Part shown: piece by piece, positions 17,344-27,196 of the stretch | Numbering within the stretch: the first letter of the stretch is position 1 | How the letters are laid out: every line of letters starts with the position of its first letter | Origin: Alloprevotella sp. oral taxon 473 str. F0040 | GTDB lineage: Bacteria > Bacteroidota > Bacteroidia > Bacteroidales > Bacteroidaceae | Direction: 5' to 3' | DNA: 64,000 nt | Assembly: GCF_000318095.2 (NCBI RefSeq) | Contig: NZ_KB290716.1 | Span: forward strand, 66,505-130,504 | Notes under the pieces: generated by a model | What the model saw: only the letters and a program-made list of their open reading frames with translations | Database searches by the model: none | Told to the model about the DNA's origin: nothing | Translations under genes and position numbers: made by a program

Positions 17344-18795
17344 ATGTTACCAACAACCTTCAATAAGCGCAGTATTGCCCTCCTCACCGACCTCTATGAA
17401 ATTACCATGGCAAATGGTTATTTCGAGGAAGGCAGAAAAGACACAGAAGTGGTATTTGATGTATTTTATCGACAAATCCCTGACCAAGGCGGTTTCGCCA
17501 TCTTTGCTGGGTTGGAACAAATCGTAGAATACATTGAGCATCTCCACTTTACATCGGAAGATGTAGACTATTTGCGCTCACTCAACCTATTCTCAGAGCC
17601 TTTCCTGCAATATCTTGCTCATTTTTCTTTCTCTGGTAACATTGATGCCATCGCAGAAGGTACGATAATCTACCCGAACGAACCGCTGATGACGATAACG
17701 GCTCCTATTATTGAGGCACAACTCATAGAGACGTTCTTGCTCACACAGATTAACCACCAGAGCCTCATCGCTACTAAAGCCAACCGCATCGTGAGAGCGG
17801 CTAAGGGCCGTGGTGTAGCCGACATGGGCGCTCGTCGTGCGCATAATGTGGATGCAGCGGTGTATGGTGCGAGAGCTGCCTACATTGGAGGTGTTAACAG
17901 CACTGCGACCGTGCTTGCTGGTCAACTTTTTGACATTCCTGTGGTGGGAACGATGGCACATAGCTGGGTCATGTTTTTCGATGGTGAATATGATGCTTTC
18001 AAGCGATATGCCGAAATTTATGGTGATGCCTCAGTGTTTCTCGTAGACACTTACGACACCCTCAAGTCAGGTGTGCCTACAGCTATCAAAGTGGCTCGTG
18101 AAGTGCTACATCCCAAAGGGCAGCGTTTGAAAGGTGTGCGCATAGACTCAGGCGATATGGCCTACTTGTCCAAGGAAGTGCGCAAGATGCTGGACGAAGC
18201 AGGTTTAGAAGACTGCATGATTATGGCCTCAAATAGCTTGGACGAACGCACCATCACCTCTATCATTGCCCAAGGTGGCTGCGTGGATAGTTATGGGGTG
18301 GGCGAACGCCTCATCACAGCTTATAGCGATGCTAAGTTTGGTGCTGTCTACAAATTGGCTGCTATCAAGCACGGAGACACCTTTGTTCCTAAGATTAAAC
18401 TCTCAGAAAATGTGGGGAAGATTACAAATCCTGGTCTGAAACAGCTTTATCGCGTTTATTCAGAAAAGGGAGCTTCCATTGCTGACCTCATCACCAACTC
18501 TGGCGAAATACCCAAAGATGGGGAGGATTTCGCCTATATCTCTCCTGAGAAGCCATGGCAAGTGCGCACTTTCTCAAATTGCACCTTCCGCCCGCTCCTG
18601 CAACCGCTATTCCGTAATGGTAAACTGGTGGCTCAGCTGCCTAAACTCACAGAGATTCGCCAACATGTGCAACAACAGCTCCAACATGAGGTGTGGACTG
18701 AAGAACAACGCTTCGAGAATCCTCACCAACACTATCTCGACATGAGCGTTGCTTATTATCAGATGAAGCTCGATTTGATGCAGGCACACAAATAG
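17344..18795 (+). CDS. pncB: Nicotinate phosphoribosyltransferase
   Basis: 483 residues, matching the longer NAPRT class. It begins with LLTDLYEITMANGYF, the diagnostic N-terminus, followed by FAGLEQIVEYIE, ADMGARRAHNVDAA, GTMAHSWVMFF and GVRIDSGDMAYLSKEVR, which form the PRPP/nicotinate site. It converts nicotinate, PRPP and ATP to nicotinate mononucleotide. It sits 32 bp after pncA and is very probably co-transcribed with it. No clear terminator was seen in the 160 bp downstream. Confidence 0.96.
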   Translation: MLPTTFNKRSIALLTDLYEITMANGYFEEGRKDTEVVFDVFYRQIPDQGGFAIFAGLEQIVEYIEHLHFTSEDVDYLRSLNLFSEPFLQYLAHFSFSGNIDAIAEGTIIYPNEPLMTITAPIIEAQLIETFLLTQINHQSLIATKANRIVRAAKGRGVADMGARRAHNVDAAVYGARAAYIGGVNSTATVLAGQLFDIPVVGTMAHSWVMFFDGEYDAFKRYAEIYGDASVFLVDTYDTLKSGVPTAIKVAREVLHPKGQRLKGVRIDSGDMAYLSKEVRKMLDEAGLEDCMIMASNSLDERTITSIIAQGGCVDSYGVGERLITAYSDAKFGAVYKLAAIKHGDTFVPKIKLSENVGKITNPGLKQLYRVYSEKGASIADLITNSGEIPKDGEDFAYISPEKPWQVRTFSNCTFRPLLQPLFRNGKLVAQLPKLTEIRQHVQQQLQHEVWTEEQRFENPHQHYLDMSVAYYQMKLDLMQAHK

Positions 18796-18952
18796 TGAGA
18801 GCCTATCATAGGCACGCTGAAAAATATCTTTGGAAAGATGCAGCTATCAGCATGCCAATGCTGCTAACTATGAGTAAGGACAAGTAAGAACTAGTCTCTT
18901 TGCTCTTGGACTTTTTCTCTGCAAAACAGCAATAATTGTCCATAGTAAATCG

Positions 18953-18960
18953 TATCTTTG
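18953..18960 (+). promoter_or_regulatory. -7 element of recA
   Basis: TATCTTTG sits 60 bp before the recA start. A TTG lies at 18936-18938, but the spacing (14) is shorter than in the other promoters here. No LexA-type operator was recognised. Confidence 0.5.
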
Positions 18961-19020
18961 CAGTAGTCTAGACGACTACACTATAGTTTTCCCCTAAACA
19001 ATCCCCTTTTACTCTATATA

Positions 19021-20097
19021 ATGGCAAAAAAGGAAGTATTGCTTTCCGACAATAATTCGGATAAACTCAAAGCATTGCAGGCTGCAATGTCTAAAATCGA
19101 AAAGGACTTTGGTAAAGGTTCTATTATGAAGATGGGTGACCAAGAGGTAGAACACGTAGAAGTGATTCCTACTGGCTCTATCAGTCTTGACCACGTATTG
19201 GGAGTCGGTGGTTACCCTCGTGGCCGTATCATCGAAATCTACGGTCCTGAATCTTCTGGTAAGACTACTCTCGCCATCCATGCCATAGCAGAGGCCCAAA
19301 AACGCGGTGGTATCGCGGCATTCATTGATGCAGAACACGCATTCGACCGCTTCTATGCTAAAGAACTTGGAGTAGACATCGACAATCTCTACATTTCTCA
19401 GCCCGACAACGGTGAACAGGCTTTGGAAATTGCGGATCAGCTGATTAGATCTTCTGCTATTGACATTATAGTCATTGACTCTGTGGCTGCTCTCACGCCT
19501 AAAGCCGAAATCGAAGGTGACATGGGTGACAATAAAGTGGGACTTCAAGCTCGCTTGATGAGCCAAGCTTTGCGCAAAATTACTGCCACCATCTCCAAAA
19601 CCAACACGACTTGTATCTTCATCAACCAATTGCGCGAAAAGATTGGTGTGATGTTTGGTAATCCAGAAACGACTACCGGTGGTAATGCACTGAAGTTCTA
19701 TGCTAGTGTCCGCCTTGACATCCGCCGTGCCAGCGTAATTAAAGATGGGGAAACGCCTATTGGTGCCATCACTCGTGTAAAGGTAGTAAAAAACAAGGTA
19801 GCTCCTCCTTTCCAACGCTGCGAATTTGAGATGGCTTTCGGAAAGGGAATCTCTCGATTGGGCGAGATTGCTGACCTCGGTGTGGAATACGATATTATCA
19901 AGAAGAGTGGTTCATGGTACAGCTACGGAGAAACGCGCCTCGGCCAAGGCCGTGAAGGTTTGAAACGTGTGCTTACCGACAACCCTGAACTATGTGAAGA
20001 AATCACCGAAAAGCTGGTAGCAGCCATGAAGGGTATTGAGCTTACGCCAGGCAACCCCGATACAGATGGTGATCTTACGGAGGCTGGTGAAGAATAG
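19021..20097 (+). CDS. recA: Recombinase RecA
   Basis: 358 residues. The N-terminal [21 protein letters not shown], Walker A GPESSGKT (75-82), the Walker B region [18 protein letters not shown], and loop L2 [21 protein letters not shown] are all canonical. RecA forms ATP-dependent filaments on single-stranded DNA, driving strand exchange and the SOS co-protease reaction. The acidic C-terminal tail is present. The gene is monocistronic, with its own -7 box and a strong bidirectional terminator. Confidence 0.99.
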   Translation: MAKKEVLLSDNNSDKLKALQAAMSKIEKDFGKGSIMKMGDQEVEHVEVIPTGSISLDHVLGVGGYPRGRIIEIYGPESSGKTTLAIHAIAEAQKRGGIAAFIDAEHAFDRFYAKELGVDIDNLYISQPDNGEQALEIADQLIRSSAIDIIVIDSVAALTPKAEIEGDMGDNKVGLQARLMSQALRKITATISKTNTTCIFINQLREKIGVMFGNPETTTGGNALKFYASVRLDIRRASVIKDGETPIGAITRVKVVKNKVAPPFQRCEFEMAFGKGISRLGEIADLGVEYDIIKKSGSWYSYGETRLGQGREGLKRVLTDNPELCEEITEKLVAAMKGIELTPGNPDTDGDLTEAGEE

Positions 20098-20155
20098 TCT
20101 CACCATAGAGCCTTTATGATGCTGACCATAGCGGAATATCAGCTCTTATATGCAA

Positions 20156-20200
20156 AACAACGGAGTGCTTATCTTAGGATAAGCACTCCGTTGTTCTTTT
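20156..20200 (+). terminator. Bidirectional terminator between recA and the AGE-family gene
   Basis: A perfect 18-bp stem (20156-20173 / 20178-20195) around loop TTAG, with TTCTTTTT on the plus side and an A-rich run on the other side. It separates the convergent recA and epimerase genes. Confidence 0.92.
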
Positions 20201-20255
20201 TATCTTCTCTCTTTCCTCAAGAAAGATGTCTTACATTGAGGAAGAGAGTCGGCGA

Positions 20256-21452
20256 TTATCGTTGAGCAATCTCTGCTAACATCGTCCAGCACTGCAAGAG
20301 ACCACGAGGTACGTGGAAGCAGCCTTTCCATTTTCCCCCCTTAAGAGTGAGTAATACTTCACCTTGTCGATTGAGATAACCAAACCACTCTCCACCATTT
20401 TCAGAATCGGTGAAATGCGACCACACGTATTCATGTACGCGCTCAAACCAGGCTAAGCATTTTTCATTGCCCGTGAGTTGATAACCTTTGAGCATAGTGA
20501 TGAGAGTCTCAATGTGTACCCACCAAAGTTTCTGATCCCACTCCAATTGTTGGAGAGGTTTGCCTAAACGATCCATGAAGTAGAAGATTCCTCCATGCTC
20601 CTTGTCCCATCCATATTCAGCCTCAGCGAGAGCGATGTGACAGGCTTTCTCTATGAGTTCTGGGCGATTCAGACGTTTACCTAAGTCCATAATGAACCAC
20701 ATAGCTTCGATAGCATGACCTGGATTCATCAAACGTCCGTCCATGCAATCCACAAGTTCGTTGTCCATGCTCAGGTGTTCTACTATGAGCCCCAGCTCAG
20801 GACGATAAAACACATCCATGACTTCATGGATGCAAGTCTCCATGGTTTCTTGTAGGAACTCAGGACTGAGGAGATGTTCTATCTCAAGGGCTACATTGCA
20901 AAGAATCATAGGGAGCGCAAAACTCTTCATGGCGCGTGCACCTGAAGCGGCTTTGTTCCATCGGCCTTTGGGATTATCTACTTTAGAAAGCACGATATCA
21001 AACGTGCGACGAGCAATATCTGCATACTCTTCATTGCCTGTAGCGAGAGCTAACTGTCCGAAAGCAATCACCGCAAAGGTATAGGAGAAGATGTTGTAAG
21101 GCTCAACTAGTGGACGACCTTCTCGGTCGAGAGAGAAGTAGAAATTGAGTTGACCATCATGGGCATGCTTCTTCAGAAACTCCGCTCCCTGAATTGCGGC
21201 ATCCAACCACTGCTGGCGTGTTTCAGCAGATACGGTGGGTTCTTGGACAGTATTGTAGAGTTTGGAGAGCATCCACACTTCACGTCCTTGCATCCACACG
21301 AATTTGTCGGTATCAAAGACACTACCATCACGTTCGAGACAGTGAAGGAAACCACCAAATTGGGTGTCAATGGAGTGATTCATCCAAAAAGGGATGACTT
21401 GTTCGAGGAGCTCATGCTTATATTGTGCGGCGAGCTTTGAGAAATCTATCAT
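20256..21452 (-). CDS. N-acylglucosamine 2-epimerase (AGE) family protein
   Basis: 398 residues from the start MIDFSKLAAQY. A longer frame opens at 21539, but the promoter -7 box at 21486-21493 lies inside that extension, so 21452 is preferred. AGE motifs in order: FWMNHSIDTQFGGF, VWMQGREVWML, LMNPGHAIEAMWF, KLWWVHIETL and WKGCFHVPRGL. The conserved histidines of the (alpha/alpha)6 barrel are kept. The likely reaction is 2-epimerisation of GlcNAc/ManNAc; the related cellobiose 2-epimerases cannot be fully excluded. No sialic-acid genes are adjacent. Confidence 0.85.
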   Translation of the reverse strand: MIDFSKLAAQYKHELLEQVIPFWMNHSIDTQFGGFLHCLERDGSVFDTDKFVWMQGREVWMLSKLYNTVQEPTVSAETRQQWLDAAIQGAEFLKKHAHDGQLNFYFSLDREGRPLVEPYNIFSYTFAVIAFGQLALATGNEEYADIARRTFDIVLSKVDNPKGRWNKAASGARAMKSFALPMILCNVALEIEHLLSPEFLQETMETCIHEVMDVFYRPELGLIVEHLSMDNELVDCMDGRLMNPGHAIEAMWFIMDLGKRLNRPELIEKACHIALAEAEYGWDKEHGGIFYFMDRLGKPLQQLEWDQKLWWVHIETLITMLKGYQLTGNEKCLAWFERVHEYVWSHFTDSENGGEWFGYLNRQGEVLLTLKGGKWKGCFHVPRGLLQCWTMLAEIAQR

Positions 21453-21485
21453 GATCGGGTATTTGAAGAGGGAATTTGTTGATGG

Positions 21486-21516
21486 CAAAGTTACAACAAA
21501 GGCAGCGAATAACCAA
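21486..21516 (-). promoter_or_regulatory. Promoter of the AGE-family gene
   Basis: On the minus strand TTG (21516-21514), 20-base spacer, TAACTTTG (21493-21486). It fixes the gene start downstream of 21486. Confidence 0.65.
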
Positions 21517-21543
21517 CAAACGCTTGGGGAATAAGGCACAAAA

Positions 21544-21577
21544 AAGAGTTGATGCTACATGTTGTGCACCAACTCTT
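21544..21577 (-). terminator. Terminator after rng
   Basis: Inverted arms AAGAGTTG / CAACTCTT with additional pairing inside; on the minus strand they are followed by TTTTTG. It lies 70 bp downstream of the rng stop. Confidence 0.7.
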
Positions 21578-21646
21578 CTGTATGTTGCTATAAGTTGACT
21601 GAGAACAAGTCTTCAGTCTAAGGAGTCTGTCCTATTCGCTGTGCGA

Positions 21647-23227
21647 CTATTGGTTTTCTCTTTCCTCTTGCATGTCTATTTCTTCACCTTTGTGATCGAT
21701 AAACTTGTAGTCGAGGAAGGCAAGGCTTTGGTCAGGGACAATCTGCAACGCGCGACTATAATGGAATTGCCAGCGACGGCGCAGAGAGATGAAGCCTTGG
21801 TTGATGTATGCAGCAACGAAAGGATGAACGTGAAGTCGGAACTTCTTGATGCCTAAGTCTTCTGTGATGATACGAATCTTACCTTCCAATGCATCTGTGA
21901 AAAGATAAGATGATTTGATTTTACCTGTTCCGCCGCAGGAAGGGCATTCTTCTTCTACCTTAACATCCATAGCAGGACGCACACGTTGGCGAGTGATTTG
22001 CATCAGACCAAACTTAGAAAGAGGAAGGATGTTGTGGCGAGCACGGTCTTTTTTCATGTTCTCCACCATACGCTCATAGAGCTGCTGGCGATTTTCTGGC
22101 TGCGCCATGTCGATGAAGTCAACGACAATGATGCCTCCCATGTCGCGGAGACGGAGTTGTCGTGCCAATTCATCGGCAGCACCGAGGTTTACATCTAGTG
22201 CATTGACCTCTTGTCCTTCTACACTCTTACTGCGATTGCCAGAGTTAATGTCTACCACGTGCAAGGCTTCTGTGTGTTCGATGATCATATAAGCACCATG
22301 CTTATACGTCACCGTGCGACCGAGTGACGATTTTATCTGTTTGGTGACAGAGAAATTGTCAAATATCGGAACATTGCCTTTGTAGAGCTTTACAATATCC
22401 TTGGCTTCTGGAGCGATGAGTGTTACGTAATCGCGCACCTCCTCATAGACACTCTTGTCATTGATGTGGATGCTGGAGAAAGAAGGATTGAACAAATCTC
22501 TCAAAAGGCCTACAGTACGGCTCGTTTCTTCGTAGACTAAGGTTGCTTTGTCCAAGCTGTCAGCCTGCTGTATGTTGGCTATGGCACTTTCCCAACGACT
22601 TTCAAGGATACGCAACTCTTGGTCTAACTCCGCAACACGGCGACCTTCTGCTACTGTGCGGATGATAACACCGAAACCTTTGGGTTTGATGCTATGAATA
22701 AGCTGTTTTAATCTTGCTCGCTCTGCATCGCTCTTGATTTTGGTCGATACACTCACCTTATCAGTAAAAGGTATCAGCACCAAATAACGGCCGGCAAAGG
22801 AAATTTCACAAGTGAGTCGTGGTCCTTTGGTGGAGATCGGTTCTTTGACGATTTGAACAAGTACTTCCTGCCCTACGGATACGGTATTTTGTATCTGCCC
22901 TTCTTTTTCGGTATTGGGCTGGCGAGGTACTTTATTCAGCGGTAGGGGCTTACGCTTTCCCCCTTTAATCAGACTTAGATAGTGTTCAAATTGGCGATAT
23001 CTCACTCCAAGATCAAGATAATGGAGGAAAGCATCGCGCTCATATCCGACGTTCACGAAGCAAGCATTGAGTCCGGGCATAATTTTCCGAACCTTTGCTA
23101 GGTAGATGTTGCCCACTGCGAACTGCTCCGATCTACCTTCTTGTTGAAACTCTACCAGACGTTTGTCTTCGAGTAGGGCAATCGAAATGTCGTTCTTTTG
23201 GACATCGACGATAACTTCGCTAGTCAT
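21647..23227 (-). CDS. rng: Ribonuclease E/G family endoribonuclease (RNase G)
   Basis: 526 residues, RNase G length with no long RNase E C-terminal scaffold. An S1-like domain near the N-terminus (GNIYLAKVRKIMPGLNACFVNVGYERDAFLH) is followed by the RNase H-like/DNase I-like catalytic core, with VVDINSGN and GGIIVVDFIDM carrying the metal-binding aspartates. The Zn-link CPSCGGTGKI that joins the dimer is also present. The enzyme matures rRNA and turns over mRNA. Upstream on the same strand are a tiny basic-protein gene and an HU gene, a compact nucleic-acid-related cluster. Confidence 0.95.
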   Translation of the reverse strand: MTSEVIVDVQKNDISIALLEDKRLVEFQQEGRSEQFAVGNIYLAKVRKIMPGLNACFVNVGYERDAFLHYLDLGVRYRQFEHYLSLIKGGKRKPLPLNKVPRQPNTEKEGQIQNTVSVGQEVLVQIVKEPISTKGPRLTCEISFAGRYLVLIPFTDKVSVSTKIKSDAERARLKQLIHSIKPKGFGVIIRTVAEGRRVAELDQELRILESRWESAIANIQQADSLDKATLVYEETSRTVGLLRDLFNPSFSSIHINDKSVYEEVRDYVTLIAPEAKDIVKLYKGNVPIFDNFSVTKQIKSSLGRTVTYKHGAYMIIEHTEALHVVDINSGNRSKSVEGQEVNALDVNLGAADELARQLRLRDMGGIIVVDFIDMAQPENRQQLYERMVENMKKDRARHNILPLSKFGLMQITRQRVRPAMDVKVEEECPSCGGTGKIKSSYLFTDALEGKIRIITEDLGIKKFRLHVHPFVAAYINQGFISLRRRWQFHYSRALQIVPDQSLAFLDYKFIDHKGEEIDMQEERENQ

Positions 23228-23432
23228 GATGATGGTTTGTGGTTTTGTGGCAGAGAGGCGAACACACTTTGTGCCCTATCTGAGCAGTCTATAGCTTCGA
23301 CAAGTCGAAACTTTAGACAGGTGAGCCACGCCACAGTTACAAGTTGTCAGCAAAACAGAAAAGTTAAAAGCCAGCACCTTCGCAGGGCGAAGCCACATTG
23401 ACTTTTAACTTTCCAGCCGTCATGACAAGAGT

Positions 23433-23522
23433 TTACTTGCTCTTGTGACGGTTCTTGCGCAGACGCTTTTTGCGCTTGTGGGTAGACATCTTATGTCTCT
23501 TCTTTTTCTTTCCGTTAGGCAT
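23433..23522 (-). CDS. 29-residue highly basic protein, AURKAIP1/COX24 (mS38/bS22-like) type
   Basis: ATG at 23522-23520 and TAA at 23435-23433. The peptide begins MPNGKKKKRHKM and continues THKRKKRLRKNRHK; more than half of its residues are Lys, Arg or His. This resembles the AURKAIP1/COX24 (DUF1713) family, related to mitochondrial mS38 and the actinobacterial small-subunit protein bS22. A role in the small ribosomal subunit is therefore likely but inferred. It lies between the HU gene and rng on the same strand. A short inverted repeat (ACAAGAG / CTCTTGT) overlaps its stop codon. Confidence 0.85.
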   Translation of the reverse strand: MPNGKKKKRHKMSTHKRKKRLRKNRHKSK

Positions 23523-23665
23523 GATGGTTGAATTTAACTAGTTAATGAATATACGAGAGAGCGTTGTGAGCGAGATGAGCAATCTCCACTGTGGGAGAAC
23601 ATCCATTGCCTTGAGAGCCTGCGAAAAGCTTAGACTCATAGAGCAAAACCACTCACAGCGTTGCA

Positions 23666-23941
23666 TTATTTCTTGATCATCTCTGCAAAAGTCTTGGCAG
23701 GCTTAAATGCAGGAATGTTATGTTCGGGAATGATGAGAGTCGTATTCTTCGAAATGTTGCGAGCTGTTTTAGCTGCACGCTTCTTGAGGATGAAGCTGCC
23801 GAATCCACGCAGATATACGTTTTCTTCTTTCGCGAGCGACTCCTTCACCGTTTCCATGAATGCTTCTACTGAAGCAAGCACAGTTGCGTTCTCAATGCCA
23901 GTCTTTTTGGCAATCTCCCTTACGATGTCTGCTTTGGTCAT
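23666..23941 (-). CDS. HU-family DNA-binding protein
   Basis: 91 residues. Begins MTKADIVREIAKKTG, has the family hallmark LRGFGSFILKKR, and a beta-arm ending in IPAFKPAKTF; all match HU/IHF proteins. It bends DNA as a homodimer and compacts the nucleoid. It has its own promoter (23991-24022) and precedes the 29-residue basic protein gene and rng. Bacteroidales carry several HU paralogues, so a specific hup symbol is not assigned. Confidence 0.95.
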   Translation of the reverse strand: MTKADIVREIAKKTGIENATVLASVEAFMETVKESLAKEENVYLRGFGSFILKKRAAKTARNISKNTTLIIPEHNIPAFKPAKTFAEMIKK

Positions 23942-23990
23942 CTGTTCCTTGTTTTGAGTTATTGTTGAGGCCTATAGTTCAAATTGAGTG

Positions 23991-24022
23991 CAAAGTTAAT
24001 AATTTTCAGTGGATTATACCAA
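23991..24022 (-). promoter_or_regulatory. Promoter of the HU gene
   Basis: On the minus strand TTGG (24022-24019), 20-base spacer, TAACTTTG (23998-23991), about 50 bp before the start codon. Confidence 0.6.
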
Positions 24023-24085
24023 GGTGAAACAAACTTTTTTTGTTACACTCCCTCACTTTTCACTACTTGCCCCACGAATTTAACC

Positions 24086-24523
24086 TTATTGAGTCACTGC
24101 AATCTTTGCGATGCGTGCTTCGTGACGGCCACCTTCAAAATCTGTGTTAAGGAATTGATCCATAATAGCAGAGGCTGTGTCGGTGTCAATATAGCGACCT
24201 GGCATCACTAAAACATTGGCATCATTGTGCAAACGCGTCATGTGTGCAATCTCAGGCATCCATACCAAAGCAGCGCGAACGTGCTGGTGCTTATTGAGTG
24301 TCATAGAGATACCCTCACCACTGCCACATATAGCGATGCCACGAGTGCATTCTCCTTGGGCTAAACCTGTGGCCAAGGCATGAGCATAGTCAGGATAATC
24401 GCAAGAAGCTTCACTGTGAGTGCCATAGTCCACATATTCTATGTTGTGCTCATCGAGATATTGCTTTACAAAAGTCTTGAGTTCATAGCCTGCGTGATCT
24501 GAGGCCAAACCTATTTTATTCAT
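24086..24523 (-). CDS. rpiB: Ribose-5-phosphate isomerase B
   Basis: 145 residues. LASDHAGYELK at the N-terminus and GIAICGSGEGISMTLNK with Cys66 as the general base match the RpiB/LacAB family; His10 and the downstream NDANVLVMPGR segment complete the site. It interconverts ribose 5-phosphate and ribulose 5-phosphate. It lies downstream of transketolase on the same strand, a pathway-consistent pair, although a hairpin separates them. Confidence 0.96.
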   Translation of the reverse strand: MNKIGLASDHAGYELKTFVKQYLDEHNIEYVDYGTHSEASCDYPDYAHALATGLAQGECTRGIAICGSGEGISMTLNKHQHVRAALVWMPEIAHMTRLHNDANVLVMPGRYIDTDTASAIMDQFLNTDFEGGRHEARIAKIAVTQ

Positions 24524-24655
24524 TTACGTAAGGTAATAATATCATAATAGTTTGAGGGGAAACCGAAGTGACTCCCTCCCCTCTCAAAAAAATCCTTTAT
24601 GGAAGTCCAATGCCAGTTTTGGAGAGATGGCTAACCTAGCATCAGACACAAAGCA

Positions 24656-24707
24656 ACGAGCGGAAATGCCAATTTCTCATCTGAGAAGTCCAGACATTTC
24701 CGCTCGT
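24656..24707 (-). terminator. Hairpin after tkt
   Basis: Perfect 13-bp outer arms ACGAGCGGAAATG / CATTTCCGCTCGT with an inner TTCTC / GAGAA stem, beginning 11 bp after the tkt stop. The following T-tract is weak (GCTTTG), so some read-through into rpiB is possible. Confidence 0.75.
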
Positions 24708-24717
24708 GTTTAATGGG

Positions 24718-26739
24718 TTATCGTGCAAGGTACTGCTTCACTTCGCCAAAGATATTCTCAGCAGTGAAACCAAATTTCTCGTCAAGTACGGTGAAAGGTG
24801 CACTGTGACCAAAGTGGTTCAAACCATAGATGTGACCATTGCCTGCGGAGAGGGTCTCGAACACTACGGGAAGTCCAGCTGTAAGGAAGAACTTCTTAGC
24901 TGCAGCGGGGATAACACTCTCGCGATAAGCCTCATCTTGATTGCGGAAGAGCTGTTCAGAGGGGCAGCTCACCACGTTAGCACGAATGCCTTCGGCTAGC
25001 AGGAGTTCACGAGCAGCAACTAAGGTGGAAACTTCCGAACCACTAGCAATAAGAATCACATCAGGATTCTCTTCGCGAATCACAGTGTAAGCTCCGCGAC
25101 GTGCTCCTTCGTAATTAGTACCTTCAGGCAAGTCTTTTACATTCTGGCGACTAAAGATGAGCGCAGTGGGAGTATCCAAGTTCTCCATAGCCATCTGCCA
25201 GCACACAGTCGTCTCGTGCACATCAGCAGGGCGCAACACACGCACAGAATCACGGCCAGAGTGATTTTGGAGTTTCTCCATCAAACGGATTTGCGCCTCT
25301 TGTTCCACGGGTTCGTGGGTAGGCCCATCTTCACCTACACGGAAGGCATCGTGGCTCCACACGAACTTAACAGGAAGCTCCATCAAAGCAGCCATACGAA
25401 TGGCAGGCTTCATGTAGTCGGAGAAGACAAAGAATGTACCCATAGCGGTTTGCATACCACCATGTAGTGCTATACCGATACACACACAAGCCATGGTGAG
25501 TTCGCTCACACCTGCTTGTAGGAATCCACCAGAGAAGTCATCGCGCTTGATCTCTGTAGTATGGCGCAAGAAGCCATCAGTCTTATCAGAGTTGCACAAG
25601 TCGGCAGATGACACAATCATGTTACCCATGTGTGCGGAAAGCATAGCTAAACACTCAGCAGAAGCATTACGAGTGGGGCCATTATCTTTCTGCTTCAACT
25701 CCTTCCAAGGCATTTCTGGCAAGCGTTGTGCCCACCAGTCTGCCAAAAGTTTCGCTTGTTCAGGATGCTCAGCAGCCCAAGCCTTCTCTTCAGCATAACG
25801 CTCAGCTACAATAGCTCTGAGTTCTTCTTTACGCTGTGCATAAAGCTCGGCCACTTCGGGACGAATTACAAAAGGATTCTCAGGATCAGCACCTAGATTG
25901 CGCACCGTATTCGCATAAGCATCACCACCAAGAGGAGCTCCGTGTGTGCGGCAGTCGCGCTCATAGCTAGAACCATCTGCTTGACGGCAGCCCTTACCCA
26001 TCACAGTATGTCCGATGATGAGCGTAGGACGTGCATCTTCCTCGCGCGCAGCACGGAGAGCTTGTCGGATTTGTTCAGGATCATTACCATCAATCTCCAG
26101 CACATTCCAGTTCCAAGCGCGATATTTCATTGCCGTGTCCTCAGAGATTACATCTGCTGTGGGAGTAGAAAGCTGAATCTCGTTGGCATCAAAGAACATG
26201 ATAAGGTTGTTCAAGCCAAGGTGTCCAGCCAAGCGACCAGCACCTTGTGAGATTTCCTCTTGCACACCTCCATCAGAAATGTAGGCATAAATGCGTTCTT
26301 TCTGGAATCCCTTGTTACCCGTGCGTGCATAGAGAGCTTTAGCCGCAATTGCAGCACCAACAGCGAAGGTGTGACCTTGCCCAAGGGGACCACTAGTATT
26401 CTCCACACCACGTTCAAAATTCACCTCGGGGTGTCCAGGTGTAGCCGAACCCCATTGGCGGAATGACATAAGTTCATCAATGGAATAGCGACCGATAAGC
26501 GCAAGTTGGGCGTAAAGCATAGGTGACATGTGTCCTGGATCCAGGAAAAATCTGTCGCGACACTCCCAAGTTGGTCGTTCAGGGTCGAAAATCAGAAATT
26601 CGCTAAAGAGGACATTGATAAAATCAGCACCGCCCATGGCACCACCAGGGTGTCCAGATTTGGCACGTTCTACCATGCTTACTGCAAGTGTGCGAATGTT
26701 GTCGGCTGCGAGATTAAGAAGATGGGTGGGATTTTCCAT
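24718..26739 (-). CDS. tkt: Transketolase
   Basis: 673 residues, full length. The N-terminal thiamine-diphosphate part carries MVERAKSGHPGGAMGGADF, LDPGHMSPMLYAQL and GPLGQGHTFAVGAA. ISDGGVQEEISQGAG with FDANEIQLS is the Mg/ThDP-binding region. The middle pyrimidine-binding domain has FSDYMKPAIRMAALM and TWSHD-like VWSHDAFRVGEDGPTHEPVEQ, followed by the C-terminal domain. The enzyme moves two-carbon units in the non-oxidative pentose phosphate pathway. Its promoter is clear at 26881-26912, and rpiB follows. Confidence 0.97.
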   Translation of the reverse strand: MENPTHLLNLAADNIRTLAVSMVERAKSGHPGGAMGGADFINVLFSEFLIFDPERPTWECRDRFFLDPGHMSPMLYAQLALIGRYSIDELMSFRQWGSATPGHPEVNFERGVENTSGPLGQGHTFAVGAAIAAKALYARTGNKGFQKERIYAYISDGGVQEEISQGAGRLAGHLGLNNLIMFFDANEIQLSTPTADVISEDTAMKYRAWNWNVLEIDGNDPEQIRQALRAAREEDARPTLIIGHTVMGKGCRQADGSSYERDCRTHGAPLGGDAYANTVRNLGADPENPFVIRPEVAELYAQRKEELRAIVAERYAEEKAWAAEHPEQAKLLADWWAQRLPEMPWKELKQKDNGPTRNASAECLAMLSAHMGNMIVSSADLCNSDKTDGFLRHTTEIKRDDFSGGFLQAGVSELTMACVCIGIALHGGMQTAMGTFFVFSDYMKPAIRMAALMELPVKFVWSHDAFRVGEDGPTHEPVEQEAQIRLMEKLQNHSGRDSVRVLRPADVHETTVCWQMAMENLDTPTALIFSRQNVKDLPEGTNYEGARRGAYTVIREENPDVILIASGSEVSTLVAARELLLAEGIRANVVSCPSEQLFRNQDEAYRESVIPAAAKKFFLTAGLPVVFETLSAGNGHIYGLNHFGHSAPFTVLDEKFGFTAENIFGEVKQYLAR

Positions 26740-26880
26740 GAGAATCGAAAAAGTGCTATGCGAAGCTCGATGATTATTGGAGATATTTGTTTATACAGGC
26801 GCAACAAGGCCACACTTCGGTGTGCTATCTTACGACAAAGCACACTATAAGTAGAAGCGATGATTGCCCTTTACTAGGGG

Positions 26881-26912
26881 CAAATGTACGATTTTTTAAG
26901 CATAGGAACAAA
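26881..26912 (-). promoter_or_regulatory. Promoter of tkt
   Basis: On the minus strand TTTG (26912-26909), exactly 20 bases, TACATTTG (26888-26881). The leader is about 135 nt. The rest of the 26740-27196 gap holds only the spt terminator. Confidence 0.7.
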
Positions 26913-27092
26913 TAAATCTAGCGCAATTGCAAAGACGACTTGCAAAACAAGATAGTTTTGCGCGTTCGGATTGTACAAAATGCCCTAAAAAAAAGCTATT
27001 GCAGCTGAAGATTTAAAATAAACAATAACGAGACAGAGACTACTTAGCTCTCATTATCATTACCAACTAAAGCACTGAGAAAGACAACAAAA

Positions 27093-27135
27093 CTATCGCT
27101 CTCACAACAGGAAAAAAGAGTCGTGAGAGCGATAG
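27093..27135 (-). terminator. Terminator after spt
   Basis: A perfect 13-bp stem (CTATCGCTCTCAC / GTGAGAGCGATAG), followed on the minus strand by TTTTGTTGT. Confidence 0.85.
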
Positions 27136-27196
27136 ATAGATAAGGAGAACAGCGATGCAGGAACTAAGCTGCTACTCCGCATTGATGCTCTAGGAT

